A stretch of DNA of 64,000 bases from Temnopleurus reevesii. Its lineage: Eukaryota; Echinodermata; Echinoidea; Temnopleuroida; Temnopleuridae. Numbering within the stretch: position 1 is the stretch's first letter; every line of letters starts with the position of its first letter. Of the stretch, positions 24,814 to 37,040 are shown one piece after another. Location: assembly GCA_036244855.1 (NCBI GenBank), contig BQKZ01001627.1:24666-88665 (forward strand), in the 5' to 3' direction. The translations under genes and the position numbers were made by a program. Below the pieces are notes generated by a model, which was given only the letters and a program-made list of their open reading frames with translations, was not told where the DNA came from and ran no database searches.

Positions 24814-24885
24814 CAATCTAGATATGTGAATGGTGGCATATATAAAACAGACAACCTTAAAGCTGCAAAACTCTTGAAAAGTTGG
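24814..24885 (+). CDS. Probable internal exon (72 nt), product unknown
   Basis: Preceded by a clean pyrimidine tract and acceptor (TTATGATTTCCAG) and followed by GTAAGATC, close to the consensus donor. Only one frame is open, phase 0 at both ends, giving 24 codons beginning QSRYVNGGIYKTDN and ending KAAKLLKSW. This agrees in phase with the exon ending at 22568. The pair is the best hint of a plus-strand gene in this part of the window, but the product is not recognised. Confidence 0.4.
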
Positions 24886-25099
24886 GTAAGATCACTAAAA
24901 AGCGTGATATCCTAATTGTGAAAATCTTCCAGAATTCTTAACCATCACGACTAAAATGATTTGCCACAAGTGAACCCCCAAATATGGCAATTATCTATCA
25001 TCTAATCGTTTCAGGAAACGAATCGATTATCCGTTTTTTGTTCCCCAGGAATCCGGATCGAATCTCTTACGACACCGGCACCTCTCACTCTTCATCCTG

Positions 25100-25222
25100 A
25101 CCACCACCACCGCCACCACCACCATCCTCATGCTCTTCCTGCTCCTCCTGCTCTTCCTCTTCTTCTTCCTCCTCCTCCTTCTCCTCCTCCTCCTCATCAT
25201 CACCATCATTAACATTATTACT

Positions 25223-25255
<33 letters not shown>

Positions 25256-25400
25256 TTCTTCATCATCACCGTTATCACCATCATCACAATCATCACCATC
25301 ATCACCACCACCACCACCACCACCACCACCACCACCACCACCAGCCTCCTCCTCCTCCTCCTCCTCCTCCTCCTCATCATCATCATCATCATCTCCACCG
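25100..25400 (+). repeat. Compound trinucleotide microsatellite (CAC/CTC/ATC)n
   Basis: About 300 bp almost purely of CCA, TCC and TCA units: a CCACCA start, a CTC block, a CATCAT block, a CACCAC run of about 14 units, a second CTC run and a second CAT run. The open frames on both strands (poly-Leu/Ile/Thr one way, poly-Met/Val/Arg/Lys the other) are repeat artefacts. Confidence 0.95.
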
Positions 25401-26014
25401 TCCTCATTATCAATATTTCAACGTGGACAATGCTGATGGAGACCAATTTGATATTCTAAAATTATCATATACATCAGGATATATGAAATTATTATGAATA
25501 TGTCGATGAATGGCTTGGAAGCAATGGATATGACTCCGTCCAATAAAAATTGTCTAAAACCAGGACACATACTTTACATACATGGAAGTATGTCGATTGC
25601 TGACGAAGTAGCGTTCTATAAATTGACGTTCAATGAAGTGAAAGCTTAGCCGACGGCATGCAGCACAAAATCTTAAGTATGATAGTAATCTGCGGTAAAT
25701 GTCAGATCTTTATTCTATTTGTCCAGAGTTTGATGCCCATGCTGTCCCCATGTATGCCCTACACGTTTAGCTGGGATTAGATTTAATCAGTGCATCCACA
25801 ATGGGACACTTAATTTTCTTGCGGGGATAATGAAGGCTGAGAATGCATGCAAGGCAGTTGATCCTCAATCGGGAGACATTTCCTGTATACCATTTAAGCT
25901 AAAGGAGAAGCTTTCTGAATGGGTACAACAGAAGGTTGGGCAAAAGTGAAAATGTCCATAGGACTACTGATTACAATATTTCCAACACACCATTTGTTAT
26001 GCAATACAAAACTG
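25401..26014. other. No gene seen
   Basis: Unremarkable AT-rich DNA with no supportable feature. Confidence 0.4.
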
Positions 26015-26060
26015 TGGCATTAGTGGGGTTCGAAACCAATTTACCGACTGAGCTGCTAGT
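26015..26060 (-). repeat. tRNA-like fragment lacking the anticodon arm
   Basis: On the minus strand, a well-kept D-arm/A box (GCAGCTCAGTCGGTAAA) runs straight into a T-arm/B box (TTGGTTTCGAACCCCA) with no anticodon stem-loop between them. It cannot be a working tRNA. It is a deleted tRNA pseudogene or the head of a SINE. Confidence 0.55.
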
Positions 26061-29000
26061 TGCATTCGAGCGATGGAAGGATCTATAATACATTAAACAT
26101 AAAATTCGATCCGTCAACCGTGACAATCCATTTCCGATGAAAGTATTCGATCGTGGCTACCGACAGTTATAACATCAAAATGCCGCTCGCTCAATAAGAG
26201 CAGTTACATAATTCAGTAAATCGTCTGCATTAAAATGAAGTAAACCTTCAAGGAGAGAGCTCGAAACCCACTGCTGCCGCTATTTTAAAACATTTTGCAA
26301 AATATAACAAATTGAGGAAATGGGTAATAGAGCACATGTCTGAAATAATTTTTTTTAATGCATCCAAAAAGGTTGCTTTCAGTGCTGGAGGATCCAATAT
26401 CGCACCCTTTTAATTCCAATTGTGCATGATGGAATTCTTGAGATATCTTTACGTGCTTTATGGGAAAAATGACATTCGATTATGACAGTATACATCAATA
26501 TGGGGCAAATTCCATCCGTTTCCAAGTAGACAATCATTTGCAAGATATAACTTGGGGTACATGTAATGATACGTCAGAAGAGACATAGCTAGGTAACCAG
26601 AGAGCATAATGCCTCATCATCCTTTTGACATCATCATTGGCCTTCGTTCAGACAAATGAAGAAAAAAAACCTCTTTTGGAATAGTGCACGGTACTCCAGG
26701 TCGATAGTGAACACGAGCTGGTGTCGGCGAGGTCTGATTTTCACCGTGGTTCCTTTCACGTACGCATCCACCTACTGCGCACCTGCAATACCTCACACAA
26801 ACACACACACTATGTGTGTTATACGAAATAGTTTAGTAGAACGTTTTGCAGTGTTTGTGGCACCATTTGAGAAAGCATCGTGAAAGACCTTGGAAATGGA
26901 TGCCGCCATCATCAAAGGGGTCTAAGCAATCCTGTATAGCATCATCATAACCACAGCAAAAAGATATCAAAAGGAGTATACGATAGACTACTGATAGGAA
27001 AGAAACGAGATACATGCCCGTCTATAATTCCCCTGTAATTGACAACTCAAAGTAGATTCCAAAAGAGCTTTGAAAGAGTGTGTTTGCCCTTGTCTTCACG
27101 TGAATCCACATTTGGTTTACCCGTTCGTGCTGAACCACCTCGTGGCGGGTGACAGCTAGCTGTTTGCATTCTCAATTCTCCTATAAAGATGTCGTACCGG
27201 GATAGTTTCACGCTCTATACTGCAGATTACTGGCATTTGATTAATATCACAAACACCACGATGACATAAACGGATGACAAATCTTTTTTAAATGAAAAGG
27301 GAGGTTGGATTGTAAAGATTCAAGGTAAAACACCGGCCTCCTGGGTTTGTGTACCGAAAAGGTTTTATTTTTCATCGAGAGACTAATGGCTCGTGTGAAT
27401 GCACTATCATGGATTTGTCCTATTTTGATCACATGTTATATGTGTCGTACGTGCCTCTTCATCCTATTCCCATGCAGTTAATATCAGTACGAGAAATAAT
27501 GCGATTTTCGTTTGTTTATTTTCTTTTATTCTATTCTTCCTTTTCTTCAATTCATTTGTCCTTTTCTTTTTGACGTTCTCATTCTCTTACCTTCATTTCT
27601 CTTTTATCCTTCATTGAGAACAATGCATCCCCATCTGAATGGAATTAGCTGCTCCACGCTTCGCCAATGTATTTCGCATTTAATGATATCCATTATAAAA
27701 TTGATGAAACGTGAAACCTAAGAGAATTTCTCGCATGCTTTGAATGTGTTTTTAATGCAGAAATGTCATTTTGCCTCATATACGGCATTCTATACCTTTG
27801 GCAGTTTGCGTAACGTAGACAATAAAGCTATTTAGCGATGTGAGTATAGAAAAACTTAATTTGAGGGAAAAAAGGCTGCTCTTAAAATTCTATACATATA
27901 TCATTTCAATTGAGAGTGTTGCGATGTGTAACCAGCATCGAGTGCTTTCGTAATTGTAAGGTCTATTTTAATGAAGAAAAATTAATTTTTCACGTTTGGT
28001 GCATTTTCACTTGAAAATAAACCACCGCCAAATATAATCGTTTCATTAAAAATGCAAACAAAATATAATTTAAGAATGAAACGGTCTCATGGAACGTATC
28101 AAAAAAAAGAACAGTTATGATTATCTTGTGCTACCGTGAAATTTGTAAATACTTAAATGCGTATTTTATAATAAGATCATAATAATATATAAATTCAAAA
28201 TCTAATTACGGGGTACAAAAATATCAAGAGGTGTGGCATCACTACAACTGTTTCTGCTTGAACCTTATACAAAGATATAAGGAGCAAAATAGGTTGGTTT
28301 TCTTGTACAACTTAGGAATGAAGCACGCATCTAACCGCGCTCGACTAATAGCATTATGACGAAACGCACAAACACAGATAGATTTGTCAAAGGAAGAGTT
28401 GCACGTCTCACCGGGAAGAGTGCGCCATTTATTTGGGAATTGTGAGAGAAAGCAGGGATGTCTCCATTAAAATGTTGATATATGAGGGTCGACTGCAGAT
28501 TTACAACACTCAACCTCTACCTGACAAAGGTTACTGTAACAAAGGGAGAAGCAAGAACAAGTTCAATTCACCTGTTGTGTTAACTTGGTCGTATATCTTA
28601 GTGGGATATTTTTTTCTCCTTTTGAAAATCGGCCTTATTTTCGCTCTTTATTAAATCTCATACGATTTTAAGGGATTGTGCATCATAAACATATAACATA
28701 TAGAAAATGTATTTATATCAATTCAATTAACATCGCTTTATGGTCTCGATCACTTGCAAACATTGTACATATTTAGTTATATTATGAGTCTGTACATAAT
28801 TATGTTAGAAAATTGTTATTAGATCTATTATTACATATATGTTCGAAACACATCTGTTATGAATCAGAATGAATTAATTTGATGAAGGTATCGGGAAGTA
28901 GCAAACAGGGATGACAAATCGGTTCACAAAATTAGGTATGCATATAATATATCATACGCTATATCAAATTTATATTGATAAATTACATTTCCACTTTCGT

Positions 29001-30950
29001 CCTTGCTTGCTCAGCTGCCCAGTGCTCCGTTAGCAAGTATGAAACCAGTAAGACATCTTTCTTTCGTCCGGGGCAGATTTAATCATGAATTATTTCTAAA
29101 ATACACAGATTGTTGTTAACGGATACACGTAATATAAATAAAACATGTGATATATGAGTCTGGGGAGTAGAGGTTTGTTGATGTCTAGGATGAACCGTTC
29201 CAAGTGTATGTTTACCATCCATCCATACATCAGCATGCTTCCATCTGCATCCGATACATCGAAGATTCTATTCTATAGACAGTATTGTTTGTGACATTTG
29301 GGAATAACAATGCTGATACCAACAGACAGAAAACAAAAAATAAAGTAATTACTTCACCGAGTGTCTGCGTATATACTCTCTTAGAACTCTTCACTGGATG
29401 ACAATTTGAGTTCCCAAATAAACTACTGTAGTTGATTTCGGAACAACCACCTGTTTGTTCATCGCTTTTTTTTTTCAACCACGGAATGGCTCTCTGCTGG
29501 AATAACATTGTTAGAATTAAAAACGAATTTATTCGATTAACGTTTATTTCATCAAATTATACTTATTTGGGGGGCAAAAGAGGCCTGAATTATCTAGCAA
29601 AGTTCGCGAGCAAAGATCATTCCTTTTCTGATGACTCTATCATGTCTATGTACAAGGTTGTGCATGGATAGGTAAATGGATTGAAAAGCTTCGGGCTATT
29701 TTTGTTACGATCTCACAAGTAACTGTGACCCTGCCCCTGGTCACTTTTTTCTAATCAGCTTCATCGAGGGGATTTCTCAGCATATGTGGCATTTTGGTGC
29801 AAAAACACGTACATAATACTGTTATTGCATTTGCTATACGAGTATGAATATAAATTGTTATACGGCTGGCCTTTAAAGACTTCTAAGACGTGTAAAGGAC
29901 ATCTGAAGTGGGGCAGTTGCTAAATTGATGTAGTAAGGAGTGTTTCCTCGAGATATTCAGAGCAACGTGAGTAGAATTCAGTTTAGAACTGACACACAGG
30001 AAATACAGGCAAAGACATGATTCCCTTATCGGATTACCCTAAAAGGACTTGGTCACATTCAGCTTTCAACAGTCGGTAGGAAAGATGTTCAAACATCAAT
30101 ATTTACACGTCATCTCGGTGATCAGTAATACGAATCGGTAAAAGAATCATGGGAGACTTCTAAACATCAGCTTTGAGAAAAATAATACTGATGGTTTACA
30201 CACTGAAACTCTAGCTCAAACAAATCGTATACACAAGCACTCGATCTAAAAGAAACTCTAAATAAGAACATATAAACGGAATAGGGGGACGTTCAATTAT
30301 ACATGTAATTCCTCGTAAATTGAGAAGAATATCTTTATAACTGACATCCCACTTTCTCCATAGGTATATTAAGTGCTTATTTTAAGTGATTAATTTCCAA
30401 ACTACGTGCACATTGATCAGCAACGGCGAAAAATACTTCTCAAACATCATATCGAAATAAACGTTTAAATGGAATGTGCCTAATTAATTAACAACAAATT
30501 GATACGAACACTTGTTTTTAACGTCATTTACGTTTAACAAGCACGATTGAATGATTTTTTTTTTAACAAGCACGAATTTCTTCAGAGCAGAAAGTGGCGG
30601 TCATTAAATTTATGCAAGAAGGTTAATTGTAAAGTGTAAATTGGATTAAACAATTATATTGCAGATATTTCTCTACTGACACATGATCAAATTACGTATA
30701 CTACAGAAGCTCTGTAATAAATATGGGAATGAAATTTATCATTAAAAGAATATTTAGAATAGAATTGTATGAAATAGTTCACCATAATTTGCTTTATTGA
30801 GTTGGCTCGTGATATTCATTCGCATTACGGTACATGTATGTTAAAAGGGAGAGGAAATATAACAAAATTATGATGAATCCATCAAACAAAACGAACTTGT
30901 TAAATTTTCATTACACGCGATATCCCTGGGTTTTGCCTTCACATATACAC
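26061..30950. other. No gene assigned
   Basis: About 4.9 kb of AT-rich DNA. At 26617-26883, opposite-strand frames of 63 and 75 codons overlap a slightly G+C-richer patch that ends in a CA run. Frames at 27247-27721, 28331-28654 and 29230-29671 are 60-92 codons long without domains. None has a convincing pair of splice sites. Confidence 0.35.
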
Positions 30951-31005
<55 letters not shown>

Positions 31006-31007
31006 AT
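30951..31007. repeat. (CA)n microsatellite
   Basis: About 22 uninterrupted CA units flanked by imperfect ones; poly-Thr/His coding across it is an artefact. Confidence 0.95.
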
Positions 31008-31872
31008 AGCACTCTCCAGTTTGTATATCATTGACCAAAGTTACACCACTCTTCAAATATGTATTCGAGATAATACCAACATAAGTCCATCTGTTTCGTT
31101 AATATTCATCAAACCCATTATATGTACACTACGATGGAAAAACTTATTATACATTTATGAATACGACTTCCACTACTAAATGTGATTTTAATCAATAGAA
31201 CTAATAATAAGCACAATATAAAATCATCTCATTTCGCATCACATTATTTCAGTACACAATGTCATCAACATCGACATTCCCAGCAACCTTCAGGAAAACA
31301 CGAATGAGTAAATGTTCGGGGAATTAGCAATTTTATTCAATAAACCTGCAGTCGACTTCTTCACGTTACAGATCTCAGGAGATATCATGTGACAGGATAA
31401 CATTAGCCGCTTCGTGCTGTTTGCAAAAACAACCTCTCATCTTTAGCACAATTCCGTTCTTTCAATGTCTAAAAAACGTAATATAAGAAGGACATTCGGT
31501 TCTGATTTTTGTTTCCTCTTGTATATTTGCTCAAGGCATTTTGCAATTATCTTGATCTTTCAAGTATACAAAAAACATAATCTTTATAACTGTTCAAAGG
31601 TATAAGAAACGACGCAAGCATCCCCAAACAATCAATATGTGCGATTGTTGATCAATATCCGAATATTTCCCTTGAAGTGATTTTGAATGTTGCACGGAAA
31701 ATAATCACTTCTTTGTTATGCATGTCTCTGTAATGAGGATGCATTTAATGTTTTAATAGCAGAATAATTCGTTCATTAGCAGGTAATAACCTTCAAAGTG
31801 AAAACGTCAAGGGCATGATGGCACTGTTCACATCTACCGAAGATAGCATGGGGTTGCGTATAGGGTTCTGCT

Positions 31873-32560
31873 GTGCTCATGTGGGTACACAAGGGGTGCG
31901 GTGAGGTTCCGCTTGGTCTTCTTTTAGTCATGCATGGGGGCGGTAGGGTGCGTCCGTTGTCCTTCTGTGGTTACACAAGGGGTGCGGTGGGGCCCAATGT
32001 GGTCCTCTCGTGGTCATATAGGGGTGCGGTAGGGTTCCGCTGTGATCCTCTTGTGGTTACACAGGGGGTGCAAATTTGGATTTTCAGTGGTCCTCATGGG
32101 GTTACACAGGGATGCAGATGGGGTTTGGCGGTGGTTATCTTGTGCTTACACAATGTGTGTAGATTAGTTTTACTATGGTCTCATTGGGGTTACACAAGGG
32201 GTGTAGATAGGGCTATGCTGGGGGTCTTCCTGGGGTTATACATGGAGCGCATATGTGGTTTCGCTGTGGTCCTCTTGTGGTAACACAGGGGTGCAAATGG
32301 GGCTTTGCTGTTTTTCTCCTAGGATTACAAAAGGGTGCAGATGGGGTTTTGTTTTGGTCCTTCTAGGGTAACACAGGCGATATGGATGGAATTTTGATGA
32401 GTCCCTCTTGGGATTACACATGGGACGTGGATGGGGTAAAGCTGTGTTCCTCTTGCGGTAGCAAAACCAGTGCGTATGTGGTTCACATTGGCCCGTTTTG
32501 GGAATACAAAAGGGTGCAGATAAGGTTCGGTAGAGGTCTGCTTGAGGTTGCCCAGCGGTC
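31873..32560 (+). repeat. Minisatellite, about 44-bp period, 15-16 units
   Basis: Unit starts resembling GTGGTTACACAGGGGTGC occur near 31881, 31967, 32010, 32053, 32098, 32141, 32186, 32232, 32277, 32321, 32365, 32410, 32455, 32500 and 32544, i.e. every 43-46 bp, with one weaker unit near 31924. The second half of the unit reads about ATGGGGTTTTGCTGTGGTCC then TCTT. The plus strand is strongly G-rich and C-poor. The 44-bp period is not a multiple of three, so the open frames here (136 codons plus, 131 codons minus) cannot repeat in register and are incidental. Confidence 0.85.
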
Positions 32561-33918
32561 CAATCCCTCTCAATGACTGCCACAACTTTAACACGTATTT
32601 CTGAATACAATACGAGATGATACTTCGTCATTCTGGAAACCGAAATTAAAACTTGAACCGTTACACCCGTTTCAGCATTCAGTGGGCATGATCATGTATT
32701 TAATTACCAGTCTTTCTGAAAATCTTCCTTAAACTTATGACCAGTCGGGCAAAATTCTTTCTTATATTTTGCCGTTCAGATGCAAACACGTTTTGATTCA
32801 TGTCGTAGGTGGTATCAATAATTAATATGAACCGTATAGCATCTCAGACGGATGATGAATGATCATCCCTATCTTCTTGTCGAGCGTATCACAGTCTTGA
32901 AGGAGATGGTGAAGTGGAATCGTTCGACATGGTGATATATAGTATGCGCCTATAGGATATATATTATGAGCTACGTGGGACTCATTATTAATATATATAA
33001 TGCCAAATACAGAATAAGGGGATTGGCTTGTGTACATGTTTGGTTGGTTTGGTGGCCTGGGGTGAATCTGCAAGCTACAATCTGCATTCAAGGACAAATT
33101 TACTTCGTAAATTTTGCATTATTGATCATGAGGGCGACATTTTATCATGAAATGCATATGGTAGATTGGTTTTTGCGACATTTTGAGGCCAAAATAGCAT
33201 CAAGAGATCTCATGGGCAAGACATGGATAAATAACAGTCCTCAGTCAATTATCAAAGACGAAGGGATATGTATAAATTAGAACACATATACTTTCTTACA
33301 GTTGTAATTCGCATTTTAGGATGGTTGATTATTGTTTGGGCAGACTGCGTTCTGAATCGTATTGAATTTATAATCTCAGCACAAGGTGTTGACATTTCAT
33401 TTCATGAAATCTTTTGTTGTGTGTTCGCAGAGAAATCTGTTATTAAAACCCGAATGTTTGTTAAATTACAAGCCCTATTTTGTAGGAAAGACCTAGGCGG
33501 CTCTATTTCTTATCGACGTCAGACCAATGCATAGATAGTTTCGCAAATCTTTCACTGCCATGGCGACCTCATTGAAAGTAAATCATAGCACTGTCATGAT
33601 TATATAGTACTTAGATATTTTTACATTGGCCTATAAAAAGATATTGTGCAGATTGTTATTCAATAATCTTCATTTCGAAAACGATCATTGGCTTAAAATG
33701 CTCATGCTATTCAAATTGTCCAGTTCGAGCACAAAATAGACAAAACTAATGTAGCTATATTCAAAAGACAGATGATATTGATGCATGGCCTTTTGTTACG
33801 GTTACATTAGGCCTCGTACGGAAAATAAACCATCTGGCCCAGTTTGAGAATTAAACTCCTCAGCCCGTATTCCACTTGTTCTAATTTCTACTTTTAAAGT
33901 TTATGTTAGCTTTTACAG
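32561..33918. other. No gene seen
   Basis: AT-rich DNA with opposite-strand frames at 32822-33280 and a plus-strand frame at 33268-33534, none with a domain or clear splice sites. Confidence 0.35.
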
Positions 33919-34097
33919 ATAATGTTAACGTTCCACATTTGTTAATGAAGAAAAAACGCATAGACATTGAATCAGAAAGAACTGACCTCATCAATTTGAA
34001 GGCTCATTTTTTACAATCTCCATTGGTTGTGGAGGGACAATGGAAATTGGAATTTAAATACTGCAATGTTTCCCACACGAACCCTACATTATCACTG
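33919..34097 (+). CDS. Possible internal exon (179 nt), product unknown
   Basis: Acceptor-like TTAGCTTTTACAG precedes it and GTAATGGG follows. In the open frame (entering in phase 1, leaving in phase 0) it encodes a charged segment, MKKKRIDIESERTDLINLKA, followed by SPLVVEGQWKLEFKYCNVS. This is more protein-like than the surrounding frames. Phase agreement with upstream candidates is unproven: 24885 ends in phase 0, so at least one exon would be missing between them. Family not recognised. Confidence 0.3.
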
Positions 34098-34937
34098 GTA
34101 ATGGGCACGCATTCCCTAAAGTAATTAAAATGATCATCGTTCGAAATCAAGCAGGCTGTATGTACGTAGATTTAGCGCATGGGACGATTGGACCATACCC
34201 TACATCGTTCCATCCTGTCCATAGGTTAATGACGGATTTCGAAATAGAAGTATAATCAAGATAAAACTTTTTTTTCAAGTTAGAGTTTTCTCTTCATGAC
34301 ACTTGATGGAAAAAAAAAAGAATCTGTCATGAATGCAGAGTATGAACTGTATCTATATATATGTTTGTTGTCTCGCAAGGTACGTAAAAATGTTTGTACG
34401 TACGGAACCGCTTATCCAATCGTATCAAAACAAAATGTGTTCGTTTTTCATTTAAGTTAACTTAGCATAAGGCATTCGAAATTGAAATGTTTGTGGAATG
34501 TCATAAGTGTGCCTACCAATGACAGTTTAAAAAAGTTCCAACAAATGTTTCAATTTCGATTTCAATTTCATTTTTTGTTTCATTTCCAACATAAATATAA
34601 ATTCTTCTACAACAATGAAATAATGCATTGCATAAAGCGAAGTGCAAACTACAAGATATAAAGATTCATAGAAAGGCTAAAATTTGGAGAAAAAAATAGT
34701 AGGAAAAACATCTCATAATTGAAAAACATTAGATGTAAATTGCAAAGAAAGAATCAAATGTAAGGAAATGAAGGAAGTCAACTGAAAAGCACTGTATTCT
34801 TGTGGACCCGTCAAACCTGGAAAATCACATAAAACAACAGTATGTCACGTCACCTATTTTGCAATTGAAGCCAATATTTGAACATATATGTATATTGTAA
34901 CATTTATTATTTTTACAATTTTTTTTTTACAAAATAG
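34098..34937. other. No gene seen
   Basis: AT-rich spacer or intron, including a TTTCAATTTCGATTTCAATT-type direct repeat near 34548-34575. Confidence 0.35.
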
Positions 34938-35001
34938 GATTTCAAGATTACCTCAATATTCTCAAGACTTTACATACGAGGGTTGCTGGAGGCGAATTTC
35001 G
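34938..35001 (+). CDS. Weak exon candidate (64 nt)
   Basis: It follows a T-rich tract ending ACAAAATAG and precedes GTATTATT. Two frames are open across it: FKITSIFSRLYIRGLLEANF (phase 0 entry, which would match the exit phase of 34097) and ISRLPQYSQDFTYEGCWRR. The frame is undecided, and this could be chance. Confidence 0.18.
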
Positions 35002-36716
35002 GTATTATTGCATGCTATATACATGTACAGTATATATCGATACTTTTATTACATTTCTGTATTAATGACTTATTGTTATTCTTTTGAGTACGTAATCATT
35101 CTACTTGTGATATCATTAAAACCGATATTTAATTAGATCAAAATGCGATCAAAACTGCGAATGTTAAAAATGTAAAATGTATTCAGATGCTACCTAGAGT
35201 CGGAGAATCAATTACAGGAATTGAAAAGGGAGGTCTTAAGAAAATTCTAATAAATATGACATTTTTATCTATTTCTATTCAATTTATCTCGATCAAACTT
35301 ACTGATCTCTTTATTCATGTTACCTTGTATTTCTTGGGAATATCAACCTGAACATAATATATTCGCAGCTTGAAAATGCAAGATGCTCATGAGTAACATG
35401 TTTTCCGTTTTCCTCTCGAACTGTAGCATATATATGCACTGTGACCTTCGTCAATAGACTGCTTGATTCGGTTAGAATGTATCACTGGAATTGAAACCCA
35501 TTCTATAAAATGAATCATCAAGACAATGATTACCAATAGAGATACATTCAATACCTATGTCCATCTGAAATGTAGGCTAAACCGATCAAGCTGTTCCGAA
35601 TCGTACTCAATGCGTCACTCGATCCATCGAGATGAGTGTTTTCTATATATTTCATCAACTTGAAAGACGCGGGAATTTCATCATATTACCATGCCAGTAC
35701 AACAGTTTTTCATGCCAAATGCGACAAGGTATCATCGAATTCCCATGGTAGTATTCTCATCTCAAAGTTGATACTGTGCTCTCTGAAGGTTTTCCTCGAA
35801 CTTTCTCTCCTTTTTTCTGTCTATTTCTCAATATTTTCAATCGTCATACAGACCAGAATCTCGTTAAGGTATTGCTAAGATCCATATCACGATGTAAGCG
35901 TACGTTGATCGAGAGCTTCATTTCACCGCCCATTTTGACCCCCCCCCCTTCCCCAATTTTTTTTTATAGACGATGGTAGGGATTATGTCAGATAAGTTCA
36001 TGTCAGGATTATCAGCTTTACCGGATTTTCACCCCCGCAAAATCATTGTGGCATTCCATAAATGTTGCATATTTTTTGTTTATCAAATATCTCTCTTTGA
36101 GCGAGCAATATCAATATTATCGAAAATATGCGGATATACAGGTACCAATAATTGTGAAGATAATACATGAGGCTCGCTGTTTCTGAATATAATGTGGGTT
36201 TTTTTTTTTATCCCTGTAGGTCATACATCCATCCCCTGTCATCGCCTCAGCTTCAAGCTTAGACGGCCCCACGTATATAATATTCTCACGAGACAGATAT
36301 TATTAGATTGTCAGAATGTGTGCAATTGAATAATCGTGCTATACACAATAACGCAAATGTGCAATCTTGGTGCCAAATGCAAACAGTACAGGTTACCAGG
36401 TAGCGGGATCTAGCTTTACAACAATTACGTGACATATATACGGAGACCTTACTATTGTTTGATTAAAATTATGAGACAGTTGGGAGATATTTTAATCAAA
36501 GGATGACTGATCATTGGTAGACTATGAAAAAAACAAAGTGTTCATTATAGAAACGACTTTATGCAATGGCTCATAATATCACTATGGAATGTAATTCTGG
36601 GTACAAAGTACGAAAAAGGGTGCAATTTTGTACCATGCAACATGGAGAGCATCATTTTGGTTGCGTTTGCATCTTTTCCTTGGGTTGCATTATTTTACCA
36701 AACATATCTTAAAACG
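35002..36716. other. No gene seen
   Basis: AT-rich DNA, a C9 run at about 35940-35948, and several 65-83-codon plus-strand frames (35636-36170) with hydrophobic, low-complexity translations. None is supportable as a gene. Confidence 0.35.
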
Positions 36717-36801
36717 CGGCAGCGGTGGGATTCGAACCCACCCCACGAGATATCGCTTTATTCCAAGCGAAACGCTATACCGGCCGAGCTGGTTGCTGCT
36801 T
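36717..36801 (-). mobile_element. tRNA-like SINE head
   Basis: On the minus strand: GCAGCAACC, an A-box/D-arm-like AGCTCGGCCGGTATAGCG, an anticodon-arm-like TCGCTTGGAATAAAGCGA, and a perfect B box in GTGGGTTCGAATCCCAC, ending CGCTGC. The T-stem pairs perfectly and the terminal GCAGC/GCTGC pair, but the acceptor stem cannot be completed to 7 bp, the anticodon loop size is wrong, and the D-stem has a mismatch. This points to a tRNA-derived SINE or pseudogene and not a functional tRNA. Confidence 0.6.
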
Positions 36802-36976
36802 CTGACCGATGATCGGATTAATAAGACATGAAACATAACCTCTCATATCCGAGGACGGTTAAAGCACAATTGTCGTCTACCCGTCATGAAAGACTTCATC
36901 ACTTTAAATCAAATATAAGTCAAAGCTTGGGGGTAACCAGAGGTCTGATGTCCAAACGCCCAGTCGGTCAAAAAGC

Positions 36977-37040
36977 GCGGATGCATAGACAAGTTGGTAG
37001 AGTGTCCGGCTCGATGGCTTGATTCGATACTTCGTTCTAG
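36977..37040 (+). repeat. tRNA-like SINE head
   Basis: CATAGACAAGTTGGTAGAGTG (trimmed A box: TAGACAAGTTGG) followed by TCCGGCTCGATGG and a degenerate B box TTGATTCGATAC. It lies about 180 bp from, and opposite in orientation to, the tRNA-like unit at 36717. Confidence 0.45.

Noticed and set aside
25027..25459. 139- and 109-codon frames on opposite strands
   Set aside because: Both are translations of the trinucleotide microsatellite, which stays open in every frame lacking a stop-generating unit.
31873..32631. 136-codon plus and 131-codon minus frames with apparent internal repeats
   Set aside because: The 44-bp minisatellite period is not a multiple of three, so no repeated protein unit could be maintained.
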